NCBI RefSeq assembly: GCF_947501905.1
Contig: NZ_CANMXL010000003.1
Location: 248,001 to 312,000, forward strand
DNA length: 64,000 nucleotides
Reading direction: 5' to 3'
Source: an uncultured Winogradskyella sp.
Lineage (GTDB): Bacteria > Bacteroidota > Bacteroidia > Flavobacteriales > Flavobacteriaceae
Below are positions 16,327 through 24,750 of the stretch, piece by piece (the stretch's first letter is position 1; every line of letters begins with the position of its first letter). The position numbers and the translations under genes were made by a program. The notes under the pieces are model-generated. The model was not told the DNA's origin. It saw nothing but the letters and a program-made list of their open reading frames with translations, and did no database searches.

Positions 16327-16790
16327 TATTGATAAATTAGAGTATCACTGAAAATTTAATTACAGTATATAACAAATACTTACGGATATCCGTATTACTA
16401 GGAATTAATTACATAGGGGGATATTGTAAATATACAACTTACCTTAACATAAAAAAACAAATAACTGGACGTGAGTTTATTACATCGCTTGAAATGCATA
16501 CACAGCTTCTCTATTGACATTAAAGTCGTTTTTTACACTTTTCAATTAAATTGATAACAGTATTTGGATTTTTTTGAGTCATTTTAAGTTGATGATTTTG
16601 TACTCATTAAACTATCATTTAAAAACTCTAACTATATAATTATTTTCTATTTTTATATAAGACAACTTCATGGTGTAGTTTAATGGTGCACTTTTGCATC
16701 GAAATGCTTACATTAGCTGAGGTTTGCCGCACCAGCATATTTTTATGTTAATTGCTGATAAATAGAGTAGACAAGTATTTTAAGGAGCTT
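16327..16790. other. AT-rich spacer between DUF6119-like gene and tRNA-Ala
   Basis: 464 bp, no gene. It contains the palindrome at 16381 and otherwise very AT-rich sequence. A tRNA-like but non-folding stretch is at about 16670-16735. The boundary between accessory and core DNA is probably here; no attachment-site repeat was found. Confidence 0.45.
16381..16394. promoter_or_regulatory. Palindromic operator candidate
   Basis: A perfect 14-bp palindrome, TACGGATATCCGTA, 55 bp upstream of the DUF6119-like start. With the CGGA...TCCG palindrome at 12974 it suggests control of both ends of the module by the XRE protein. The spacing between half-sites differs. Confidence 0.45.
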
Positions 16791-16864
16791 GGGGATGTAG
16801 CTCAGCTGGCTAGAGCGCTTGACTGGCAGTCAAGAGGTCGGCGGTTCGAGTCCGCTCTTCTCCA
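16791..16864 (+). tRNA. tRNA-Ala(GGC)
   Basis: A 74-nt cloverleaf. The acceptor GGGGATG pairs with CTTCTCC apart from one T-T at position 6, and has the G3-U70 pair that identifies alanine tRNAs. The D-arm is GCTC...GAGC, the anticodon stem CTTGA/TCAAG with loop CTGGCAG (anticodon GGC), and the T-loop TTCGAGT. CCA is not encoded, as is common in Bacteroidota. Its 3' end faces core genes, away from the accessory region. Confidence 0.95.
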
Positions 16865-16868
16865 CTTT

Positions 16869-17708
16869 TTATTCTAAAAATTGAATAGTATTATCAATTA
16901 ACTCTTCAAATTCTTCAGGTAAATATGTTTCTATCCAAGGATGCTTTACATTAAACACATGATTGGCATTTTTAATAATTTTGAGCTGACTATTTGTAGC
17001 CCATTGATGTATATTTTCGGCTTCCTCGACACGAATTGAAGTATCCATATCGCCATGGATAATGAGTTGAGGGACTTTAATATTTTTACAAGCAGATTTG
17101 ATATTTAAACGCTCTTTATTCTCAACAAAATCTTCATAGAATTGGTAGTAATGTGGCATTTGCTGTTTTGTTCTGCCATTAGTGACATATTTGATACCAT
17201 CTTTTTTCCATTGGTCTAAGTTACCGATGGTAGCAGTTCGTTTTTCAAAATCACATACACTAGCTAATGTGATTAATTTTTTAATTCTTGAATCTTCAGC
17301 AGTTTTTAAAATAGCAATACCTCCACCACGACTATGGCCGATGAGGTAGATTTTAGAAGTATCTACAGCGCTATTACTATAAAAATATTTAGTTGTCCAG
17401 TCTAAAACATCACCTAAATCATCTAATTCTTTGGTGTAGTTATTATTGCCAAAAGCCTCTAAATCTGGAAAATCTATTGGGTCTTCAACTGTTCCTCCAT
17501 TATGAGAAAAGTTGAATTTTATAAAGCAAAATCCAGCATCTGCAATTGTTTTTCCCATAACATCCCACGCGCCCCAATCTTTAAACCCTTTGTAGCCGTG
17601 ACAAAAGATAACAATGGGCTGACTTTGTAATTTGAGATTACAAAATGTATCAATAACAATAGGTTTTTTATTGTTAGGGTGTAGAACTATGTTTTTTTCA
17701 ATATGCAT
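16869..17708 (-). CDS. Alpha/beta hydrolase (dienelactone hydrolase-like)
   Basis: 279 residues with an alpha/beta hydrolase fold: FCHGYKGFKDWG oxyanion loop (about 36-46), nucleophile elbow GHSRGG with Ser126, an acid in IHGDMDTS, and a histidine in KNANHVFN near the C-terminus. It is cytosolic; there is no signal peptide. The substrate is unknown; the closest type is the BAAT/dienelactone-like hydrolase of Bacteroidota. Its ATG shares one base with the TAA of the AddB-like gene, so the two are translationally coupled. Confidence 0.85.
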   Translation of the reverse strand: MHIEKNIVLHPNNKKPIVIDTFCNLKLQSQPIVIFCHGYKGFKDWGAWDVMGKTIADAGFCFIKFNFSHNGGTVEDPIDFPDLEAFGNNNYTKELDDLGDVLDWTTKYFYSNSAVDTSKIYLIGHSRGGGIAILKTAEDSRIKKLITLASVCDFEKRTATIGNLDQWKKDGIKYVTNGRTKQQMPHYYQFYEDFVENKERLNIKSACKNIKVPQLIIHGDMDTSIRVEEAENIHQWATNSQLKIIKNANHVFNVKHPWIETYLPEEFEELIDNTIQFLE

Positions 17709-20452
17709 TATCTAAGTTCTTTTTCAGTAAAGTCAATCTCTGGATTACAGATTTCTAGAATAAGAGACTTAAGTTGAGTTTCAAAATTCTGAAGTGTTTG
17801 CTCAGAGATTAAGTGATTTTTCTTTCTGCTATATATCGATTCTTTTTCAGCAAATTTTAAAAGACCTTGTTTTAGATTTTTAAAAGATATGATACCAGCT
17901 TCAAGAGGCAATTGTACAATGTCTTGTTGTGTTAGCATATAAGCATAACACAAAATTTGAAACGATTTACTGTATTTATCATAATCAGTATTGAGTAAAT
18001 CCCAATCTGCAATTTCAACCTTATTTTGTTCAACTTTTCCTGATTTGTAATCGATGATACGTATCTCTCCATTTAATTCGTCTACACGGTCTACTTTACC
18101 AGTAATATTGACGAGAAAGTCTAATTCAGGGATATTAATTGCGACATTACTTTCTACTTCAATAGCGATTATTTTTAATGAATTTCCAGCTTTTAACAGT
18201 TCTATTTCTGTATCTAAAAAATTTAAAATATAACGTTTGGCAATTTCAAAACTGATTAGGTTTTTCCCTTTGGTAATATCTCCTTTTTTATAGATAGCAG
18301 CAAAATGATGCGTTATTGTTTTATCAATTAGACGCTTCATGATTTCTAAATGAGAAAGTGTAAGGTGTTTTCCTTCTAATGGTTTATAAAAGTCTTCTAA
18401 AGTATTATGAACAACTGTCCCGAGTGTATTTGCAGCAACAGTTTCTTCAACTTCTTCAGCGTTTTTAACGCCTAAAACTTTCTCGAAATAGAAATCTATT
18501 GGGTTTCTGATATAGTTTGTAAGTGACGATGGTGAAAATCCTTTTGCGGCTATCTCTTTAAGTTTTTCAATGACATCATTTGTTTTTTTAACAACAGTAA
18601 GTGTTTTTTCAATTTTTGGTATATTAGGAGAAACAGTTTTGTGTTTTATATCATGAAGACCCTCAACTTCGAGTTGTGTAATAAACCTACTCTTTTCTCC
18701 ACCTTTTAATGCGTCAACCTCTGTACTGTAAAGCAAATATATATTTTTTGCTCTTTGTATTAAGCTGTAAAAATGATAGGTGTATACTGCGTCCTTTTCT
18801 TTAAAAGTGGGTAGATTGTTTTCGATTTTTACATCAAAGGGGATAAAGGAATTATTGGTTTTTCCGCCTGGGAGAATACCTTCATTTACAGATGTAATAA
18901 TTACGGTTTCAAAATCAAGAACACGAGACTCTAACATTCCCATAATTTGTAAACCATCGAGAGGTTCTCCTTGAAAGTCTAAGGTTTCAGTATTTAGTAG
19001 TTCTTTATAGACACTATGCAAGGTTGAAACATCTTTTATATAGCCATAAGTAGTATTTAAATTTGCTATTTCATTAAAAAGCACATTAAAACGATATAAG
19101 TACTCTAGTTCTAATCGCTTTTTAGATTTTAAATTATCTAACGCTTCTTTAACTTTAAAGATAAGTTTAAGGCAATTATCAATATTGTTAGATATTGATA
19201 TTTCCCAATCACCAAAGAGTAATTTTAGGACCTTTATGTCACTATCATCTGCTAATTTTAAAAGCTCATCTGTTGTTAGATGAGTAATATTGTTATGTTG
19301 AATATTTTGGATGATTTTATCGCCAGATACAAGTATATATTGTATCATTTGGTTTGATAATATATTGATGATATCCTTAAAATAATAACGTTTAGATTTT
19401 AGTTTATGTATTCTAAAAAGTTCCTCAAATAATGAGGCAAGAGGAACAGATTTTAGAGTTAAACCCATTGTTACGTTAACAGCATTTGTATTATTAGGAA
19501 GTGAGTTTAACACAGGAGTTAATAGAGTTTCATCTCCTAAAACTATAGCAGTATTATTAAGGCTTTGCGATTGTTGGGATAGCTTTTTTATGAGATGCCC
19601 TACATATTTACTTTGCCCAACAGATTTAGGACAGCCTATTACGTTTATGTTTTTTTCTTCCTTGTAAACCGAAGTTATCCAGTTAAAATCATTTTGCTTA
19701 TAAAAAGACCAATTTTGTTTATGTTGTCTGGCAAAGAGACCCGCACTATGAATGGGGTTATTAATAAAATGAGAATCTATATTCCAATAGACATAAGCTA
19801 AATTGTTTTGAAGTAACTCTTGGATTATTCTTTCTTCAGCCGTATTTAAGGCATTAAAACCTAAAAAAACATGAGTCTTATTTGTGGTTTGAATATATGC
19901 CTCTATATGTTCTGTTGCTTCCTTATAGATTAGGCCTTGATAAGCACTTTCTTTTCTTATTAAGTCATTTACAAATTGATTATAGTATTTACTAAGACTT
20001 TCCCAAAAAGCTAAATAATTTGAAGTCAGTTCAGTTTTATTTTCTTGTAAAGACCAATGATTTAGCTCTTGAATAGCACTTAGGTAATCAAAAATATTGT
20101 TAGAAGAGATAAGGTGTCTGTCAATTTCGTTAAAATCTTGAATAAGTACCTGTGCCCATTTAGAAAAAGAATCAAAAGATTCAACCTTATCTTCTGGGGT
20201 AATAGTTTTATATGAGTCATAAAACTGAAACAGTAACTCAATACCTTTTACTTGTCTTAGTTGAGATAAATCCTGTACAAAATCTTCGATACTTAATATT
20301 GAAGGAGAGAAAGTAGTTTTCTCAATATAATTATGTAGTTGACTTTTAAGGAATACACCAGCTCTTTTACTTGGTAGAACAAATATAATTTCTGAAAAAT
20401 CCAGATGTTTGGATTTTAAATCTTGTAAAACATCAGTTATAAAAGTTGGCAT
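17708..20452 (-). CDS. AddB-like PD-(D/E)xK nuclease
   Basis: 914 residues. The N-terminal half is an inactive helicase-like domain in the style of AddB (EIIFVLPSKRAGVFLKSQL, SILSIEDFV). The C-terminal RecB-type nuclease shows GKVDRVDE followed by IIDYKSGK, the catalytic D-(x)n-D-x-K core. It probably partners the AddA-like protein at 24751-27879 in double-strand-break resection and recombination. I see no AddB-type iron-sulfur cysteine set. The start follows the palindromic terminator at 20466, so it begins its own transcript. Confidence 0.85.
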   Translation of the reverse strand: MPTFITDVLQDLKSKHLDFSEIIFVLPSKRAGVFLKSQLHNYIEKTTFSPSILSIEDFVQDLSQLRQVKGIELLFQFYDSYKTITPEDKVESFDSFSKWAQVLIQDFNEIDRHLISSNNIFDYLSAIQELNHWSLQENKTELTSNYLAFWESLSKYYNQFVNDLIRKESAYQGLIYKEATEHIEAYIQTTNKTHVFLGFNALNTAEERIIQELLQNNLAYVYWNIDSHFINNPIHSAGLFARQHKQNWSFYKQNDFNWITSVYKEEKNINVIGCPKSVGQSKYVGHLIKKLSQQSQSLNNTAIVLGDETLLTPVLNSLPNNTNAVNVTMGLTLKSVPLASLFEELFRIHKLKSKRYYFKDIINILSNQMIQYILVSGDKIIQNIQHNNITHLTTDELLKLADDSDIKVLKLLFGDWEISISNNIDNCLKLIFKVKEALDNLKSKKRLELEYLYRFNVLFNEIANLNTTYGYIKDVSTLHSVYKELLNTETLDFQGEPLDGLQIMGMLESRVLDFETVIITSVNEGILPGGKTNNSFIPFDVKIENNLPTFKEKDAVYTYHFYSLIQRAKNIYLLYSTEVDALKGGEKSRFITQLEVEGLHDIKHKTVSPNIPKIEKTLTVVKKTNDVIEKLKEIAAKGFSPSSLTNYIRNPIDFYFEKVLGVKNAEEVEETVAANTLGTVVHNTLEDFYKPLEGKHLTLSHLEIMKRLIDKTITHHFAAIYKKGDITKGKNLISFEIAKRYILNFLDTEIELLKAGNSLKIIAIEVESNVAINIPELDFLVNITGKVDRVDELNGEIRIIDYKSGKVEQNKVEIADWDLLNTDYDKYSKSFQILCYAYMLTQQDIVQLPLEAGIISFKNLKQGLLKFAEKESIYSRKKNHLISEQTLQNFETQLKSLILEICNPEIDFTEKELR

Positions 20453-20465
20453 AGCTAAAAATAAA

Positions 20466-20493
20466 AAACGCTTCGGATATCCGAAGCGTTTTG
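20466..20493 (-). terminator. Rho-independent terminator of ompA-like gene
   Basis: AACGCTTCGGAT and its exact complement meet without a loop gap over 20467-20490, flanked by A/T runs. It ends the downstream OmpA-like gene on the minus strand. Confidence 0.85.
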
Positions 20494-20514
20494 TGAGATT
20501 TTATGTTGAAGAAA

Positions 20515-21909
20515 TTAATTAGACAAATTAATTTCTACTCTTCTGTTTTTTTGTCTCCCGTCTTTGTAAAAGTTTGTAGCTATAGGCTTCTCTTCACCAA
20601 AACCTCTTGATGTCAATCTAGACTCTTTAACACCATTAGCAACTAAATATTGTTTTACCGAATCAGCTCTTTCTTGTGACAAGCGTAGATTTAGTAAGTC
20701 TGACCCTATACTATCTGTATGGCCATCAATAGTAAATTTGGCATCTGGATTACTCTTTAGTATTTTAATAATATCTGATAGAATTTGTTTTGATTCTTCT
20801 CTTATATCAGATCTACCTGGAGAAAAGAGTATTGTCTTAGCATACTTATTAAGAAGTTCTTTGTCTTGCTCAGTAATTTTTGGACAACCATTATTTTCTA
20901 CGATGCCTTTTTCATCAGGACACCTATCATCTTTATCAAACACACCATCTTTATCTCTGTCTGGCCACGGACAACCAGCGTTAGCTGAAGGACCAGCAGT
21001 AGTTGGGCATTTGTCTTGTTTGTCAGTTAAACCATCTCCATCAGCATCAGGACAACCCATTAGAGACTTAAGCCCAGCAACAGTTGGACATTTATCATTC
21101 TTATCTGCAATACCATCGGCATCAGAATCTGGACAACCATTAAACTCAGCTAAACCTGCTATATCTGGACATTCATCTAAGGAATCTTCAACACCATCAT
21201 TATCAGAATCTGGACAACCATTATATATAGCTAAACCCGGCTCTTCAGGACAAGTATCTTTATCATCATATATACCATCACGATCTGTGTCTGAGACACC
21301 TCCGTATTTATACGTTATAGAAGCAGAATGTTGAAAGTGTCTAAATCCATAAACTTCAAAAACATGCTTATAAGTGCTTTGAAGATTGAAAGCAAGTTTT
21401 TCAGAAAACCAATACCTCATACCTAAAGACGCATTTAAGGTGCCGGATCCTATTTTATTTAACCAGGTATAGCCACCACCACCACTAATATATGGATCTA
21501 TTCTATTTGAATTAAACAAATCCATAAGACTGTAATTAATAGCGCCATCTATAGAGTAGTATGTTAAATCATCAACTTCATTTGTCGTTTCTTCTCCGGT
21601 AGAATAATTCACATTAGTTCCAAACTTATTTATCTTATTAAATGAACCAATTGCAGAAAAGCTAAGACCTCCTGTCCAATGTCTTGAAAGTTCTATTCTC
21701 GAAAAAAATGGAAATATATTCCAGTGGTCAGTAGCATTAAAAAACTCATCAAATAAATCACCTTGTGGATCAGGTTGCCCAACAGGATAGTAATCTACTG
21801 CATTTACACCAAGGCTTAATGCCCATGGATTATTTTGGTCTTGCGCTTGAGTTTTGTTTATACTTATAAAAAGTACTAAAGCTAAAATTAGTTTATAAAT
21901 ATCCCCCAT
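20515..21909 (-). CDS. OmpA-family protein with thrombospondin type 3 repeats (copy 1)
   Basis: 464 residues: signal peptide (ILALVLFISINKTQAQ), an N-terminal beta-barrel (about 25-205), five calcium-binding TSP3 repeats with DxDxDG and CPD elements (about 207-340), then an OmpA peptidoglycan-binding domain (about 348-464) with FTIDGHTDSIG and [10 protein letters not shown]. It tethers outer membrane to cell wall. It is a tandem paralogue of the next gene, with its own terminator at 20466. The two copies keep the same domain order, so they arose by duplication. Confidence 0.9.
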   Translation of the reverse strand: MGDIYKLILALVLFISINKTQAQDQNNPWALSLGVNAVDYYPVGQPDPQGDLFDEFFNATDHWNIFPFFSRIELSRHWTGGLSFSAIGSFNKINKFGTNVNYSTGEETTNEVDDLTYYSIDGAINYSLMDLFNSNRIDPYISGGGGYTWLNKIGSGTLNASLGMRYWFSEKLAFNLQSTYKHVFEVYGFRHFQHSASITYKYGGVSDTDRDGIYDDKDTCPEEPGLAIYNGCPDSDNDGVEDSLDECPDIAGLAEFNGCPDSDADGIADKNDKCPTVAGLKSLMGCPDADGDGLTDKQDKCPTTAGPSANAGCPWPDRDKDGVFDKDDRCPDEKGIVENNGCPKITEQDKELLNKYAKTILFSPGRSDIREESKQILSDIIKILKSNPDAKFTIDGHTDSIGSDLLNLRLSQERADSVKQYLVANGVKESRLTSRGFGEEKPIATNFYKDGRQKNRRVEINLSN

Positions 21910-21961
21910 AATTTTAAACTTAATTTGTGTATTTCCAACAAAGTATAAATATATAATAAAA

Positions 21962-21993
21962 AAACGCTCCGGAAACCCGAAGCGTTTTTTTAT
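21962..21993 (-). terminator. Rho-independent terminator
   Basis: AAAAACGCTCCGG pairs with CCCGAAGCGTTTTT around an AAA loop with one mismatch. It closes the second OmpA-like gene. Its sequence is close to the terminator at 20466, as expected of a tandem duplication. Confidence 0.8.
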
Positions 21994-22013
21994 TATATAT
22001 TATTAAACAAAAA

Positions 22014-23405
22014 CTAGTTAGCTAAGTTAATCTCAACTCTTCTGTTTTGTTTTCTTCCATCTCTTGTTTTGTTATCAGCGATAGGCTTATCTTCACCATA
22101 TCCTTTAGATGATAATCTAAATTGATCTACACCATTAGCAACTAAATAATCCTTAACAGAAGCTGCTCTATCTTCAGATAATCTAGTGTTTAATTTAGCA
22201 GAACCTACACTATCAGTATGACCTTCAACAGTAAACTTAGCATCTGGGTACTTGTTTAAGATAGCAATGATATCTGCTAATACTTGCTTAGACTCATCTT
22301 TTATAGAAGACTTACCAGTATCAAATAAAATTGTTTTTGCATACTCATTTAATCTAGCTTTTTCTGTATCAGTAATCTCTGGACAACCATCATTAGCTAC
22401 AGTACCTGCAACATCTGGACACTTATCATCTTTGTCTAATACACCATCTCCATCTTTATCTTTATAAGGACATCCGTTATTAGCAGAAGGCCCCGCTTCG
22501 TTAGGACAACCATCATCACCATCAGCGATACCATCACCATCAGCATCTGGACAACCAGCTAAAGACTTAAGACCAGGAACAGTAGGACATTTATCACTTC
22601 CGTCTACAACACCGTCACCATCAGAATCTGGACAACCGTTAAACTCAGCTAAACCAGCTTCGTTAGGGCAATCATCTTTAGAATCTTCGATACCATCGTT
22701 ATCAGAATCTGGACAACCATTGAAAGCTTCTAAACCAGCTTCTTCTGGACAAGCATCTTCGTGGTCATATATACCATCACCATCAGTATCAGCGCCACCA
22801 AATTTAAATTTGATACCAAAAGCATGTTGAAAATGCTTTGCTAATCGATCTTCGAAAGAGTGTTTATAGGATGTTTGAAGGTTTAAAGCAACTTTATCAG
22901 ATAACCAATAATCAAGTCCTAAAGTACCATTAATTGTACCAGCTCCTATTTCGTCTACCCAAGTATAACCACCACCAACACCTAAATAAGGGTCAATAGT
23001 GTTTGAATTAATTAAATCCATAAAACTGTAAGATACAGTACCATCAACAGCAAAGTAAGTTAAATCTGAAACTCTATTTGTTGTCTCTTCTCCAGTTGAT
23101 AGATTTACATTTGAACCAAATTTATTAATTCGATTTAAACTTCCTGCTACTGTAAAAGTGAAACCTTCGTCTAAATATCTAGATACAGTAATTCTAGATA
23201 GAAAAGGTAAAAAATTGTAATGATCATTTGCATTTACAAATTCATCAAAAAAATCGCCTTGAGGTATGTCTTCTCCTACAGGATAAAAATCGACTGCGTT
23301 TACGCCTAGTCCAAAAGCCCATGGATTGTTTTTGTCCTGAGCATTAGCAGTGCTAAAGCTCGCAAAAAGCACAGCTACAAATAATAATCTGCTAAGATTT
23401 TTCAT
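22014..23405 (-). CDS. OmpA-family protein with thrombospondin type 3 repeats (copy 2)
   Basis: 463 residues with the same plan as copy 1: signal peptide ([17 protein letters not shown]), N-terminal barrel, five TSP3 repeats ([17 protein letters not shown] and so on), OmpA domain with [12 protein letters not shown] and [11 protein letters not shown] perfect Bacteroidota promoter stands upstream at 23442-23472, which suggests strong expression as a major outer-membrane protein. Such proteins link the outer membrane to peptidoglycan. Confidence 0.9.
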   Translation of the reverse strand: MKNLSRLLFVAVLFASFSTANAQDKNNPWAFGLGVNAVDFYPVGEDIPQGDFFDEFVNANDHYNFLPFLSRITVSRYLDEGFTFTVAGSLNRINKFGSNVNLSTGEETTNRVSDLTYFAVDGTVSYSFMDLINSNTIDPYLGVGGGYTWVDEIGAGTINGTLGLDYWLSDKVALNLQTSYKHSFEDRLAKHFQHAFGIKFKFGGADTDGDGIYDHEDACPEEAGLEAFNGCPDSDNDGIEDSKDDCPNEAGLAEFNGCPDSDGDGVVDGSDKCPTVPGLKSLAGCPDADGDGIADGDDGCPNEAGPSANNGCPYKDKDGDGVLDKDDKCPDVAGTVANDGCPEITDTEKARLNEYAKTILFDTGKSSIKDESKQVLADIIAILNKYPDAKFTVEGHTDSVGSAKLNTRLSEDRAASVKDYLVANGVDQFRLSSKGYGEDKPIADNKTRDGRKQNRRVEINLAN

Positions 23406-23441
23406 ATTCTAAATAATTTAATTTTAAGTGTTAATTGTTAG

Positions 23442-23472
23442 CAAATGTAAGTTGTTAAATATTATTAACAAA
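23442..23472 (-). promoter_or_regulatory. Bacteroidota promoter of ompA-like copy 2
   Basis: On the minus strand, TTTG (23472-23469), 19 bp, then TACATTTG (23449-23442). This is a full match to the TTTG-N19-TAnnTTTG consensus. Confidence 0.7.
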
Positions 23473-23528
23473 GACAAATATATAAAAATATTGATATAAT
23501 GCCTTTAAATAAAGACATTCTAAAGAAT

Positions 23529-24722
23529 TTATATTATTTCTAATCGTTTACCAACTTTAATAAATGCATTAATGGCTTTATCTAAATGCTCTTTTTCATG
23601 AGCCGCAGAGAGTTGTACTCTTATCCTAGCTTTTTCTTTTGGGACAACTGGGAAAAAGAAACCAATTACGTAAATATCTTCTTCTAATAGCATATTGGCC
23701 ATAGTTTGAGATAATTTTGCATCATATAGCATTACAGGTACAATAGCGGAGTCTCCATCTATGATATCAAAACCAGCTTTTTTAAGTCCAGATTTAAAAT
23801 AATTAGTATTAGATTCTAGCTTATCTCTAAGAGAAGTATCTCCAGATAGCATATCAAAGACCTTAATTGATGCACCAACTACTGCAGGCGCTAAGGAATT
23901 TGAGAATAAATAAGGCCTAGAGCGTTGTCTTAAAATTTCAATAATTTCTTTTTTTGCTGTTGTATAGCCCCCCATAGCTCCTCCCAATGCCTTACCAAGT
24001 GTTCCAGTAATAATGTCTATGCGACCCAAAACACCTTTTGCTTCAAGTGTTCCTATTCCAGTTTCTCCGATAAAACCAGTGGCATGACACTCGTCAATCA
24101 TTACCATCGCGTCATATTTATCAGCTAAATCGCAAATTTCGTCCAGAGGAGCTACCAAACCATCCATAGAAAACACACCATCAGTAACTATAATTTTATG
24201 GCGAGCACCATTTTCATTGGCTTCAATAAGCTTAGCTTCTAGCTCAGTCATATTATTGTTTTGGTAACGATATCTAGCAGCTTTACATAATCTTACGCCG
24301 TCTATTATTGATGCATGGTTTAAAGAATCAGAAATTATAGCATCTTCTTTTCCTAATAATGGTTCAAAAACACCGCCGTTTGCATCAAATGCTGCGGCAT
24401 ATAATATGGTGTCTTCTGTACCATAAAAATCTGCTATTTTTTGCTCTAGCTCTTTATGAATGTCTTGGGTACCACAAATAAACCTAACAGAAGACATACC
24501 AAAACCGTGTGTATCCATTGTTTCTTGAGCAGCTTTCACCACTTCTGGATGAGAAGAAAGACCTAGGTAATTATTGGCACAAAAATTTAATACTTTTTGA
24601 CCTGTATTTAATGTTATTTCTGGACCCTGAGCAGATGTAATTATACGCTCCGATTTAAATAATCCAGCATCTTTTATATTTTCAATTTCTTTACTAAGAT
24701 GTTCTTTTATTGCTCCGTACAT
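23529..24722 (-). CDS. kbl: Glycine C-acetyltransferase (2-amino-3-ketobutyrate CoA ligase)
   Basis: The chosen start MYGAIKEHL gives 397 residues, the usual length; an ATG 14 codons upstream would overlap the preceding gene. A PLP alpha-oxoamine synthase: substrate segment [38 protein letters not shown], and the PLP lysine in [15 protein letters not shown]. It would cleave 2-amino-3-ketobutyrate with CoA to glycine and acetyl-CoA in threonine catabolism. No threonine dehydrogenase is adjacent. It follows the AddA-like gene on the same strand. Confidence 0.9.
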   Translation of the reverse strand: MYGAIKEHLSKEIENIKDAGLFKSERIITSAQGPEITLNTGQKVLNFCANNYLGLSSHPEVVKAAQETMDTHGFGMSSVRFICGTQDIHKELEQKIADFYGTEDTILYAAAFDANGGVFEPLLGKEDAIISDSLNHASIIDGVRLCKAARYRYQNNNMTELEAKLIEANENGARHKIIVTDGVFSMDGLVAPLDEICDLADKYDAMVMIDECHATGFIGETGIGTLEAKGVLGRIDIITGTLGKALGGAMGGYTTAKKEIIEILRQRSRPYLFSNSLAPAVVGASIKVFDMLSGDTSLRDKLESNTNYFKSGLKKAGFDIIDGDSAIVPVMLYDAKLSQTMANMLLEEDIYVIGFFFPVVPKEKARIRVQLSAAHEKEHLDKAINAFIKVGKRLEII

Positions 24723-24750
24723 TTTTGCTTTTTTAGTTTTTTCAAAGTTA

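Noticed and set aside
16670..16735. tRNA-like stretch (TGGTGTAGTTTAATGG ... CACCA)
   Set aside because: It has D-arm-like bases and possible acceptor pairing but no anticodon stem or T-loop, so it does not fold as a tRNA.
16791..16864. tRNA-Ala as integration site of the accessory region
   Set aside because: Its 3' end points to core genes, the integrase is 9 kb away, and no repeat of the tRNA end was found near the integrase.
20467..20490. CGGATATCCG as a third XRE operator
   Set aside because: It lies in the stem of an obvious terminator of an ompA-like gene, so the match is probably chance.
20738..21334. Long antisense ORF (198 codons) in ompA-like copy 1
   Set aside because: It is created by the regular codon pattern of the TSP3 repeats; similar antisense frames occur at 61438-62301 for the same reason.
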